From: Apostichopus japonicus
Taxonomy: Eukaryota; Echinodermata; Holothuroidea; Aspidochirotida; Stichopodidae
Direction: 5' to 3'
Assembly: GCF_037975245.1 (NCBI RefSeq)
Contig: NC_092571.1
Span: 23,193,564-23,257,563, forward strand
Length of the DNA stretch: 64,000 nucleotides
Shown here piece after piece: positions 1 to 10,890 of this stretch. The translations under genes and the position numbers were made by a program. The notes under the pieces are model-generated. The model searched no databases, was not told the DNA's origin, and saw nothing but the letters and a program-made list of their open reading frames with translations. Numbering within the stretch: the stretch's first letter is position 1; every line of letters starts with the position of its first letter.

Positions 1-120
1 GAACATGTTGTACGTATCTTTTTTTCAGTAGCGTGTTTAGAAAAGTGGGTAAAGGCTTAGAATGTCACTCACAACTGTTGAGTGAGTGAGTTGTGAGAAT
101 GTCACTCATAACTGTTTAGA
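1..120. other. non-coding left edge
   Basis: No gene is visible. The stretch has a short direct repetition of the motif gtcactcayaactgtt (about 64-80 and 99-115) next to the SINE that follows, and a gtttagaaaagtg motif near 33-46 that recurs near 3600. Confidence 0.4.
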
Positions 121-345
121 CTGAGTGGTTAGCTCAATCAGTAGAGCGTCCGCTTTCCACCCGAAAGGTCTGGGTTCAATTCCTGGCTGGGTCATACCAA
201 AGACTTGAAAAATGGAACCTACTGCCTTGTGCTTGGTGCTCAGCATATAAATTAGGTCAAACAAGCCAGTGATCCGCAACTGGGAAACAGGCTGCGGACG
301 TCGCTAATTAAAATGAGCCATGAAACTAACTAACTCACAACTGTT
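121..345 (+). repeat. tRNA-derived SINE
   Basis: The first 77 bases look like a tRNA: an A-box-like gttagctcaatcagtagagc, a B-box-like gggttcaattcc, and ends (gactgag / ctgggtc) that pair at six of seven positions. The anticodon stem does not pair well, and about 150 bp of unrelated body follow, including a stretch around ggtcataccaaagactt, so this is a SINE with a tRNA-like head and not a working tRNA gene. Similar tRNA heads joined to this kind of body occur in several marine invertebrates. The family name is not assigned. Confidence 0.65.
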
Positions 346-703
346 GAATTGACAATCCAGAGAACAAAATGGGATTGTAGAAACTAGAAAAATGCATTCC
401 TGTGTCGTTATACTCGGAACGCTGTGCGGAGAAGAGAAAGTGAGCAATTTCCAGTGTGTGCATCCAGGATAACACTAAGCTTCCGCATCCTACAACGGTT
501 TTACATGGCTGCCTGAAACCGCTGATAACTTTGAACAATGTTAGTTAGAAAGTTCTTGATTGTGGAGGCTAGTTGTTACCACCAATTTGACCCCTTCATC
601 TGCAAAGCTCAGGAATGCTCCTGTGACATTTTGAGGTTTACAGTGAGCTATGTTTGATTGTTGTCACTGCGTATACCTCAAAATTATATTCTCCTTTCCA
701 CAG

Positions 704-1759
704 ATCACTGATGATACGGACCTCCTGATCTATCTGGCTGCCAAGGTTGCTGTCGGCAAGGGGATCAAGAAACTGCATGCTGCAATCTCTGTGGCTGATG
801 TGAGTAAATTCGATACTTGGGGGCCTATAATTATTGGGGTCCTACTTTATGAGGAAAGGGACAAAATTATCATTGAACTCTCAACGTAGAGTATAGTCAT
901 TTTACTACACTGTATAATACCACAACACATAAATAACTGTGTGTTAGTGCCTACACACCGTGTGGTGCACAATCTTCTTGTGATGAAAACTTGTGGTTAT
1001 TGGTTTGCTGTTTCCGCGAGCGAACGGTGAGCTGGTGACAACTCGTCATTCGGTGCTGTTGTCATGTGGTGTTGTCGTCATGTGGTGATGTGTCATGCAG
1101 TGCTGTTGTCATAATAAAATAACAGGGGGTTAGGGGGTACGCCATCTAACGTACCGTACCGATTGGACCGGCGAGCGTGTTTATATTTTATAAGGGATTA
1201 CCCATGATCTTTTTGGATCGTTAGGAAAATCCGAGCATTTTATAGTTTGTGGGTAATGGCTTTACTGCCGTTTAAACAATACAACACCACATGACAACAG
1301 CACCGCATGACGAGTTGTACCAGCTCACCGTTCACTCGCGGAAACGGCAAACCAATAACCAATAACCACAAGTTTTCATGACATAACGTCGCGGAAACGG
1401 CAAACCAATAACCACAAGTTTTCATGACATAACGTTGCCGTTTTCGCGTTCCATACATATGATGTTTGTGACCCTTGAGATATACATAGCTGGTAGCTAC
1501 AATGTTATTGTACATGGCGATGCAACTGTTACGACATCGCTATGACTCACTATGAGTTTCCTGCCCACTGCTTGAACCTATTGCTTTCCGTTGCAGAGAG
1601 CACTAAATGGAAGGACTCTACTGAGGCCCGGAGGAGGGTGCGATAATTATCACTAGCGTATCCCTCCAAGTCACTGATGTTTTCTGCATATATTTTTATT
1701 GGGCACTTGGGCCATGGGGGTGTTTGAACACCCAAAACGCCCCCTTTGGCTACGCGCCT

Positions 1760-1793
<34 letters not shown>

Positions 1794-2410
1794 TATATAT
1801 ATATATATAGATATAGATATAGGTAAAATGGCGGTCCGGGAGCAGGAGGGGATTGGTCACGCCCCTGCCCTGATTATATGAGCACTAGTCTTAGAAGAGC
1901 AGGCGAGTTGTCGCCGGTGTTCATCCAAGACCAACGCGGTCAGGGATCCTCGTATGAGTCCAAGTGGTTTCCTGAACCTCAGTCACTAAACTAAAACTAA
2001 AATAATATAGATTTCTAGGTTACTGGCCAGCATTCGCCACTATATTCACCACTGTTCCCAGTAAAAATTCCACCCCTTCACAAGATCTTGATCATTTTTC
2101 ATATTTTTGTCTCCAGGTGACATTTATCCAGAAGAGCTCCGCCAAAGAGGCTCCACGTTTGGTGCTCATCCGTCATGAGTCATCAGAATACAGGAATGGC
2201 TTCCTACTCTTCAACAGCCTTACTATTGAACTGCATAAAGACAATCTAATGGAGCTTGTGTTGCTCCTTATTCAGTGCTACTACGCGTGGGACCTGACGT
2301 GTCCCATTCAATACCAAATACTGGGGTTCCTTCAGTTATATCTATTGAAGGACAGTGATTCAGATTTCAAGAAGTCTGCAAACTTTCTGAGATTTCATAA
2401 AAAAATATGA
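704..2410 (+). CDS. unrecognised protein, last two exons (partial)
   Basis: Two reading blocks join in phase 0. Exon 704-799 has a ctttccacag acceptor and a gtgagt donor; exon 2117-2410 has a tttgtctccag acceptor and ends at a TGA. Together they give 129 residues. The first block begins ITDDTDLLIYLAAKVAVGKG. The second has a hydrophobic alpha-helical stretch (about residues 65-85 of the joined part) and a lysine-rich end FLRFHKKI. No start codon or upstream exon is seen, so the 5' part should lie left of the window. I do not recognise the family. The end (a predicted helix, then a segment around GFLQLYL) recalls uncharacterised, often multi-copy invertebrate and fish proteins, so it could also be a domesticated or dead transposon gene. 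The intron of about 1.3 kb contains a foldback element and a TA microsatellite. Confidence 0.4.
981..1384. repeat. small foldback (inverted-repeat) element
   Basis: Arms of about 100 bp face each other: 982-1078 (tgaaaacttgtggttattgg...) and 1281-1380 (...aaccaataaccacaagttttca). They are imperfect reverse complements around a spacer of about 200 bp. The outer part of the right arm is repeated once more at about 1388-1432. There is no open reading frame, so it would be a non-autonomous foldback element or MITE. It lies in the intron of the unrecognised gene. No clear target-site duplication was found. Confidence 0.6.
1758..1822. repeat. (TA)n microsatellite
   Basis: Alternating TA with interspersed tagata units, in the intron of the unrecognised gene at the left end of the window. 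Confidence 0.9.
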
Positions 2411-3780
2411 TGACATAACTAATTAGGATTTGTACCATTACCATACCCCCTTGTGTTTACTTGCTTACTACCCCATGCCCAAAAAGAGGGTTTGCTAAGT
2501 TTGGCAGATGAACAACGACCTAATGGTGGTGCTCTACCACAAGAATTTTCCTCCATTGCTACTGGCTGCTACTTTCCTCGGATACTGCTAGAGACAAACA
2601 GTTGTTACCTGTCATCTTTGTCTCTCTGTCTCTCTCTCATTGGCTGTTAAACAGGGGCATACCCATAGGTTGATTTTGGGGGGTTGCACCCCCCCCATGA
2701 CTTAGGGTTGAATTCTAAAAAACGCATTGAGAGGCCTTCAAAATACATTTTTTTTTCTGCCATGGGGGATGCCAGTGCTGTGAACCATCTCGGCTTTGGA
2801 AGTCGGAACCCCTAGTCTATTTTTGTATGCGCTCCCCCTTCCTTTTGATAAGAGGGGGGGTGAACAGTCGAAGAAACAAAACCACCATTATGACGATTTG
2901 TTACTGGAGCATGAGCACTTCAACAAGAATATACTAGTGCTTTGGGAGGGGAGGTCTGAGAGGATGGGGGTATGTTGTGCCCATCCATGCTTTACATTTT
3001 TATTGGGGGGGGGGTATACATATGTATAACACACATCTTCATGTTTCCTGACTAACATGTTTGAGCGCCCTCTCCAAGTGTTGAGAGGAACCCAAATAGA
3101 TGTAAAGTGGAAAAATATTGAGAGCATTCTTTTGTGTACTTTATTCAAATCAATTGGCTGCTTATTGTCAATATGCAGTATTGTCACCTGTTGGGCACAG
3201 TAGGAGCTGTAGTCAACGGCGTCTGGAAATGTCTCTGGCATTCCAAAAGAAACAAATGCAGTGGAGGAGCAGTGGCTATAGTTGTGAATGAGGAAGTGGG
3301 TTATTTTCGGAGGAACATGGTAGCCTGGCGAGGAGGCTGTACTGCTTCTGATGACAGGTGAAGTCATGTGAAGCTTGCAGACATTACTGTCGTCTGCACT
3401 GCAATCAGGAGTGCGTTTCAGTGAACTGAGCTTCATGCAGAAAGGCACGGTGAATTGAGGTGTTTAATATCTAAACACTATTCCTCAATCTAAACATTTA
3501 CAGATCTAAACATGTTTAGTCTATAAACAGAAAAATGTCTTATGTCTAAACATTTGAAGTGTTTAGGAATTAAATGCGTTTATAAAGTGGGGTCAGAAAA
3601 GTGTTTAGAAAAGTGTTTAGAACCTAAACACGTTTTTTAGAGTGTGACAAAGGTTATACAAATCTGTCAACTCACAGATCTGAAAAAAAAACTTAAGTAA
3701 ATAATAAAGGTATAACCAGCAGAAATTATCAACAAGAAGATATCACAAATATGTATGTTTTTATGTGTGTTTGTTTCTAT
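2411..3780. other. intergenic, no supported gene
   Basis: The stretch holds a G/C-run MITE fragment beginning near 2652 (caggggcataccca...) and a region near 3450-3640 in which gtttag/ctaaac motifs recur in both directions. A 186-codon minus-strand frame at 2888-3448 has no recognisable domain and crosses homopolymer runs, so it is not called. Confidence 0.4.
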
Positions 3781-4181
3781 GTAAATGAAAAATGGTGCCA
3801 CCCTAATAACGCGATGATCATCAAACGCCACTCTCGTTCAACCAACATTGACATTTTATATGTCAGTTTACGACCCTATCATCTGCCACGGGAGTTTCAC
3901 ATGTTATTGTTCACACCATATATGTGCCCAATCGCAACGTATAAAAACCGGCTGCATTGGAACTTTCTGATATCATTCATGAATATGAGGCCTCTGCCCC
4001 GGATGCTCTGACAATCATCAATGGAGACTTTAATTATCGTATAGCTTCAAGAAGAGCAGTGTGTATTACTACCAACATGTGAAGTGTGCAACCAGGAATA
4101 CTGCAACCCTTGACTCACTTTACTCCAATGTTAAGGACGCATACCTCTCTATTCAGCTACCCAAACTTGGAAAAGCCGATC

Positions 4182-4374
4182 CTTTTTAACAAAAAGTCGC
4201 CCAGGAAAGAACCTGGGCACGAAAACCAAACTACCGAACGACAGATCCGCTCTAAACCCCAGTCCCTTTGCGTCGGGACTGTGACTGTGTGATCATTGTC
4301 GGGTGTGCATCACCATTCCCCTCGAAAGGGAACAGATACTACACATGATCTTAGCCAAAAGGCCGAGAAGCGAT
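4182..4374 (-). repeat. SINE with U2 snRNA 5' head, copy 1
   Basis: Read on the minus strand from 4374, the first 45 bases (4374 to 4330) match the 5' end of U2 snRNA, including cttctcggccttttggctaa and the branch-site-pairing gtagta. U2 stem-loop II does not follow; instead there is an unrelated body of about 150 bp with three potential hairpins (ccctttcgagggg; cagtccc/gggactg; gcccagg/cctgggc). It ends in gactttttgttaaaaag. The copy sits inside the LINE frame between the codons for KAD and HNLV. No long target duplication is visible because the flank atcg overlaps the first bases of U2. A second copy is at 53076-54410. Confidence 0.75.
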
Positions 4375-5033
4375 CATAACTTAGTTAACCTGGTGCCAAA
4401 GTATTGACCTATTGTACAAAGTCAAAAGCCCTCTATTATTGCAGTTCAGCAATGGAATGCTAATTCATTAGACCATCTACGAGCGGAAGTCGATAGTACG
4501 GATTGGGAAATGTTTGCTGAAGCTTGCAGTCGGTGACCAGTGGATGAACTAACAGAAACTGTTAGCCATTATATCAACTCTTCGGTCGAGTCAACCATCC
4601 CTACACAGCAGATTAAAATATACCCCAACAATAAACCCTGGATCTTAAAAAGGTTCAAAGATATTATCAACAAGAACAAAGGAACTTTTGGAGAAAAGAG
4701 ATCGGGAGGGACTAAAACAAGTGCAGTTTGAACTTAAACGTGTGATCAAGGGAGAAGGCCGCTTATCGGGGGGAAAAAATGAAGGGCATTTTACGAACAA
4801 TAATATGAAGCGTGTTTGGGAGGGTTTGCGTTTGACGAGTGGGTATACACTAATAAATCTAACTCTTGCCAATTACCTGCATGCCGCTACTGTTGATTAT
4901 GCAAATGAATTGAATTATTTTTATAACCGTTTTGACAATAATGATTCTTCAACAGATCTTGACAACTTAGGTGTATTGCTTGCCGATTCTGATTGCGATT
5001 TAGTGGTAACGGAGGATGAGGTACGTCGTCAAT

Positions 5034-5326
5034 CAGGCGCGTAGCCAAGGGGGGGGGGGGCGAAGGGGGCAGCCGCCCCCCCCCCTTGAGCATATATATA
5101 TTTTTTTTAATGTTTTTATTATATCGCTAGTATTCTCAAAAGAGAAAATGCTAAGATGCAACTTACAAGGCCTGGGAAGTGCCATTTCCAGCGATCTGGG
5201 AGGCATTTTCAGCCAAAATTTTCTTGTACGCTTCGCGTCAACCATGGTGGCGCTACGCTTAGATAGTCTGCAATGCCGAATCTACAGTTTCGCCCCTCCC
5301 TTGGCAAATACCTGGCTACGCGCCTG
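5034..5326. mobile_element. hAT-like MITE, family A copy 1
   Basis: Terminal inverted repeats caggcgcgtagccaagg and cctggctacgcgcctg bound 293 bp. The flanks tcgtcaat and tcgtcaaa form an 8-bp target duplication with one mismatch, as expected for hAT. Inside are a poly-G/poly-C hairpin and the conserved core around 5170-5270 (agcgatctgggaggcatttt, then ggtggcgctacgcttagata). There is no transposase. It is inserted in the LINE. Confidence 0.85.
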
Positions 5327-6091
5327 TCGTCAAATTTCTAGGTTACACTCATCAAAAGCTGTCGGTCCAGATCATATATCATCACAGGATTTAAAACATT
5401 GTGCAATAGAACTGGCCGATATATTTACTCTCATTCATTATCGATCTTTTAAACTTGGTTACATTCCTTACACCTATGCCGAAGAAATCAGCAGAAATAT
5501 CATGCATGAATGACTTGCGCCCGTTAGCACTTACGGCTGTTCCAATGAAATTATGTGAACGTTTATTTGTAAAGCATTTTAACTCGTTTCTAGCTCCATT
5601 TCTAGACCCACTACAGTTTGCATATCAATCTAGTCGTATACCTGTGAAGATGCCATCCTTTTAATTCTCCACAAGTTATACTCTCACTTAGAACACTCTA
5701 ACACTTCTTCTGCGCGTGTCATGTTTTTCAATTTCTCCTCTGCCTAATACTATACAACCGCATAATTTAGTCACTAAGCCTCTTATAATGGACACTATTT
5801 CTAGATGATTTAATTAATTTGATCATGCAATATCTCACTAAGAGAACACAGTATGTTAAACTTAGTCCCACTTGTCGTTCAGATCAAATTATGTTTAATA
5901 CAGGGGCCCCTCAAGGGACTGTCCGGTCCCCATTTCTCTTTACATTATATACTTCTGATTGCAGATCTCTGTCGGAGAGGTGCCCTCTCATCAAGTTTGC
6001 TGATGATACGGCCATGGCTGACCATATCCATGGTAGTGATGACAGGGAATACCTGCGCCAGCTTCAGTCATTCGTAGATTACTGTGACTAT

Positions 6092-6379
6092 CAGGCGCGT
6101 AGCCAAGGGGGGGGAAGGGGGCCTGCCCCCCCCCCTTGAGCATATTTTTAATTTTTTTTTAAATGTTTTTATGATATCGCTAGTATTTTCAAAAGAAAAA
6201 ATGCTAAGATGCAACTTACAAGGCCTGGGAAGTGCCATTTCCAGCGATCTGGGAGGCATTTTCAGCCAAAATTTTCTTGTACGCTTCGCGCCAACTGATG
6301 GTGGCGCTACGCTTAGGTAGTTTGCAATGCCGAATCTACAGTTTCGCCCTCCCTTGGCAAATTCCTGGCTACGCGCCTA
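6092..6379. mobile_element. hAT-like MITE, family A copy 2
   Basis: 288 bp with the same ends and core as the copy at 5034. The 8-bp target duplication gtgactat is exact (6084-6091 and 6380-6387). The last base of the right end has changed from g to a. Excising it restores the LINE reading frame after the FADDTA block. Confidence 0.9.
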
Positions 6380-6768
6380 GTGACTATTAAATAATTAAAT
6401 GTCTCTAAGACAAAAGAAATGATTATTGATTTTAGACGTTATAATATTTTACAACAGCGAGTTATTATTAAAGGTAATGAAGTAGAACGTGTTTCATCAT
6501 ACACATATTTAGGAGTGGTGTTGAACACCGATACACATAGAGAACACAGTTACTACTGTAAATCTTAAAGTTTGGTACCACAGTTAAAACTGGATCGTTC
6601 TATTAATCGGTAGCATGTATTATTAGGATTACATAACTGAGCATATGTGTAATTCCAACAAATTCAATTGTTTGAGGTTTGTTGGAACTACAAAATGGAC
6701 ATACATAAGCATGTATTTATTGTATGTATGTGTGTATGTATATGTGCGTGTATGTATGTATGTATGTA

Positions 6769-6966
6769 TATTAGATCCTCCTGCAAGCAGGAACTCGCGA
6801 AGAAGCCTCATTGGCTTATCAAAGCCGCAAGCTGACCGAAGTCAGTCTCTTAGATTCATATTTAACGTCCATGATTATGAATTGTTTAATTTTCAACAAC
6901 TCTGTAACTGGACGACATACATTAATCTGGGAGTGACTCGAACCTGTGTTCGGGAGTGACTCGAAT
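6769..6966 (-). repeat. tRNA-headed SINE with (ACAT)n tail, copy B
   Basis: On the minus strand it carries a shortened head ending in gactcgaacc-type B box (near 6926-6945) and a body ending in gcttgcaggaggatctaata. An (acat)n tail follows (plus-strand tgtatgtatg run near 6719-6768). It matches copies at 29554 and 38511. The tRNA-like head is truncated here. Confidence 0.7.
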
Positions 6967-8864
6967 TGTTAATTCTAAATTTTCGGGGGGGGGGGGGGGG
7001 GGGGGGAGAAAACGACGGGAGATTTAATACTGTTAATTGAGTAATGAAACGCAATTCATGCATGTACTGCTTTTAGTGTTTCCTCAAACATCTACGTAAT
7101 ATCTCGGTTTCTTAATCCCGCGGCCTTTGAGGAAAAACCCCAGTTTATTACCGTCGTAACGGATCCAGGATATTAAGAAGGAAGGGTGGGAGAGAGAGAG
7201 AGAGGGGGGGGGGGAGGGGGCGAGGGGAGGTTGGCCCTGCGGTCGCTGAAGCCGATTATAAATGGGTGCATGCTGACACATATACATTACCGTATTGGTC
7301 TTTTAAGTGCTAATAAATTTCATTTTCATTTCATTTCATTTATTTGTTTCCACATTCAAAATTATAACATAATAATAGAAGAAAATGGATGTGACAAGTG
7401 GAGGAGGTCTGAGAAAGCCAATGCTCTTACGAAGCAGACCCCCCGTACAAAGACAATAAAAAAAGAAAAGAAAAAATAATGAACAATGCATGCAATAAAA
7501 CAAAGGTTGCACACACACACAATTAAACCATGTAACTGTACTTACGTTACATAAGATAACATGATACAATTTAAAGAATTATCATATACGTAATGACAAA
7601 AAAAAGACAAAAATGAAAAACAAAAAACAAAGAAATATGTATTACCTTAGCCATCTTAAACTGTTCAGTAATTGGATAAAAGTAAATGCTTCCGATTTTT
7701 AGAAAAGATTGCAAGTGATGGGACATTTTTAACCGTGTTATCAAGATAATTCCAATTGATTGTGATAAGGAGGGTGGTACACCCCACGTGCACCTCCTAT
7801 TTCCTACATGTTTGGACTGTATGACTCAACAAACAACCACCACTTCAGTACATATTCAATGTGGGAATTGCAATCAGACTTACAACGAGAAATACAATAA
7901 AAGGAAGCCTGGAGGAATCCTCATTGTTCGACAAGTTATAGGTAGTATAGACTTCTTTTTGAGAAAACCGCCAAATATGCAGTGAGAAAAGGTAACAACA
8001 GGCAACCTAATTCCCCGTGACAGTTTCGACCGGTCAGACACTTAAAGGAGCTAATTGGGAAATCAGGTTGTATTGTGTGATTCTACGATAGGGGATTACT
8101 TGATATAAAAGAAAGTCTTGAATGAAACATTTTGTGGTTTCTGTTAACGTCGCTTCTTCCAACTTGATTTTTTTTATCTTACCTTCTGTTCGGTTTTGCA
8201 CACTATACCCTCTGACACACATCTGTATCGCCATTCTATCTATAGGATAGGCCCAGGTTTCTTTCTTGGGTGACTTGTTTTTGCTGAAATGTATCTAGGA
8301 TAGGAATGTATATGGTTTGCGTCGATCCTATGTTTTGATATCTTTTACACGAGCAACAGATATAACCGCTTGACAGAATCAAAAATGTTATCATCCATTC
8401 GTGTGCCTCGTAAATACGTTTGATAGACGGCAACGTTTATTTATATTTGCCCGGCGAGGAGAGGAATGCTACGACTTTCTTGGTTCGACAACAATAACAT
8501 GACGGTATTTAACACCATGAGGTGATCAACTTCTGAACTTCAACAACACGGCTCGACTTTTTTATACTGCGTGCAAGCTGGAAGAAAACTGTCATTCATT
8601 GAATTGCCATTTTTACAATCCGGTTTTTGAAACCCAGAGTTAGCCTGCACGATTGAAGCCGGAGATCTGATTTCATTCCTTGCTTCCCGTGTACACGCTT
8701 CACTATTTAGAAACATAGCTGATTTTTAAGACTAACTGCTCTGTATAGGGGAGCTGATTGCATCCGCTCAAACCGTCCCACTAGTAAAGTTGTTATTTAC
8801 GTTTGCTGATCACATTGTTTGTTAACAAAGGAATCTGACAAGAAAATACCAATAAGAAAGAAAA
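6967..8864. other. non-coding flank of the NBL1-like gene
   Basis: The stretch contains a long poly-G run (about 6987-7006), a GA/G-rich tract (7190-7225), and a LINE-type 3' tail of repeated catttcattt units near 7318-7345 in minus orientation. The last part (about 8450-8864) should hold the promoter and 5' UTR of the gene starting at 8865. A TATA-like ttttttatact is at about 8559, too far from the ATG to be assigned with confidence. Confidence 0.35.
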
Positions 8865-9080
8865 ATGATTGGTGAGAAGTATTGTTATAGCTACAGTCAC
8901 GTATTATTATTACTAATTACGTTGATCGCCATAGCAACAGGCCAAATACTAGATGATAAACCAACTAGACACTTGGACCATCTGGCCCTGTTTCCGGAGA
9001 AGAAAACCTGGTGCGACGTCAAACAGATTCAGCAAGAAGTCGCTTTACCAGGATGCCATTCTAAGCTTATACCAAACACG
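8865..9080 (+). CDS. NBL1: NBL1-like, exon 1
   Basis: 72 codons: signal peptide, a short linker and the first two knot cysteines (C50, C64). The donor is acg|gtaagg. The following intron is about 0.9 kb and contains a poly-G run near 9264. Confidence 0.85.
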
Positions 9081-10375
9081 GTAAGGTCTGAAACCACGAT
9101 AAGTAATCATGTATTAGGTACAGCCCTATAGCTTCCGTAACACAAGAAAAGAGCAAACAGTCACGATAGTATAGATAGACGGCCTTTGTAGTCTTGTATT
9201 CCACGCTAGGGGTGCACGGAGAACGCATACAGTCGTTATATATGCTCATGGTGTGTGTGTGTGGGGGGGGGGGGGGGGCTGGCGGCTTCGGATCGGCCAG
9301 TGGCGTACCGGTTATACGCCGGTAAACCGGTAGGCTGATCCACCCCTGAATGTGGTGTAGAGATTATTAAGGTCATGCATAGTTGTCGGGCAGTGGGAAT
9401 GGATAGATGACTGTCTAACAAACTCGCGTACACGTTGAACGATTTCACAACTGCACACTCTGCTCTTCGAAGTTACAATGCTGTCGACGTCATCATTATG
9501 AGACACGTGAGGCCTTTTTCACATGATTGAATACAGAGTGAGAAGCTTCCTTGTGTTTTCTCAGTCTTAGACCAGAAATATTTGACTGTTTTTACAACAA
9601 CAACACCAAAAACAGTTTTCCGACTGTTTTTGACTTTATGTAACTGTACACCTTGGAGATACGTAATTTTTATATCTTTTTTTTGGATTAAGGTAATGCC
9701 TATGGTATTAATTACACTGCAGTTTCATATAAACCGTATATATATATATATACTGTGTGGTTCCTCTTCTCTTATGAGAATGATAGATGAATATGTTAAA
9801 CTTTACATTTTGTTTTGTTTATATTGTGTTTTAATTAAGTTGCTTTGAATATTAAAACCATAAATGACGAACATTTCGAACCTAGCAGGATCGTCTTTAG
9901 AGCTTGTTATTTTTTTTTTTGCAGTTTTATAAGTAAATTGTTAACAGGTTTTTGTTTATGTTCTTGTTTTCTGATTTCTTTTGTTGTTTGTCAGGTTTGC
10001 TTTGGCCAGTGCTTTAGCTACAGTATTCCCCAATCAATGCCGGATAAAGCCGACCCACACCTACAATATTGCGAATGCTGTAAGCCAATCAGATTGTCAC
10101 AAGTGAAGGTAAGTTTCAGATGGGGGTAAACTATCGACTGAGGGAGGGTATGTGGGGGAAGATATTGACCAGAATAATAGGGTGTTATATCTATATGGTA
10201 ACTTGTAAAAGATTAATAAAGATGCATAGTAAGTGTAATAGTTGATACATAAGGCGACAATACTTTATATTAATAATAATGATATTTTAATTAAAAAAAA
10301 TCCTCCATTAGAGGTATTTCCCCTCAAAACAAAGATTACAAAATAAAATAACTCAACTACGTATGTGTACTACTC

Positions 10376-10436
<61 letters not shown>

Positions 10437-10771
10437 ATATATATATATATATATAATATATATATATGTACATATATATATATATACATATATATATATG
10501 TACATATATATATATACATATATAAATATATATATATAGAGAGTTGGTTGGTTGGCGTCTATCTTGGCGCAGAGTGCTCTATGTCCATTGGACAGAGCGG
10601 AATATATGTTGATACTAGTTGAGACGAGTGGAACACTATTAGTTGTAACTCGGAGTTTCACGCGTTATAGCGATCGTCAGACAACACTTATAGCGGAGTT
10701 GTCTGACGATCGCTAAAACGCGTGAAACTCCGAGTTACAACTACTAGTGTTCCACTAGTCTCAACTAGTAT

Positions 10772-10835
<64 letters not shown>

Positions 10836-10851
10836 GTATATACATATATGC

Positions 10852-10890
<39 letters not shown>

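Larger units (their letters stand above)
3784..6570 (+). mobile_element. LINE retrotransposon, broken (endonuclease and RT fragments)
   Basis: Translated pieces follow the order of a LINE ORF2. The endonuclease part is near 3830-4180 (INGDFNY motif). A linker is at 4380-5030. Reverse transcriptase pieces are at 5330-6090 and 6390-6570, with the finger region SSKAVGPDHI, the GAPQGT motif near 5905 and the catalytic FADDTA near 5995-6015; a later piece contains SKTKEMIIDF. Frameshifts and stops break the frame. Three later insertions interrupt it: a U2-headed SINE (4182-4374) and two MITEs (5034-5326, 6092-6379). Removing each one restores the adjacent LINE codons. The clade looks jockey/L2-like. 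The 3' end of the same family occurs separately at 11818-12345. Confidence 0.85.

Noticed and set aside
121..197. Functional tRNA gene
   Set aside because: The anticodon stem does not pair and a SINE body follows directly.
2888..3448. 186-codon minus-strand frame
   Set aside because: No known domain, it crosses G/C homopolymers, and composition is not protein-like; length alone can arise by chance in 64 kb.
10365..10661. Frames across TA repeats
   Set aside because: Tyr-Ile alternation from (TA)n and the adjoining hairpin; not coding.
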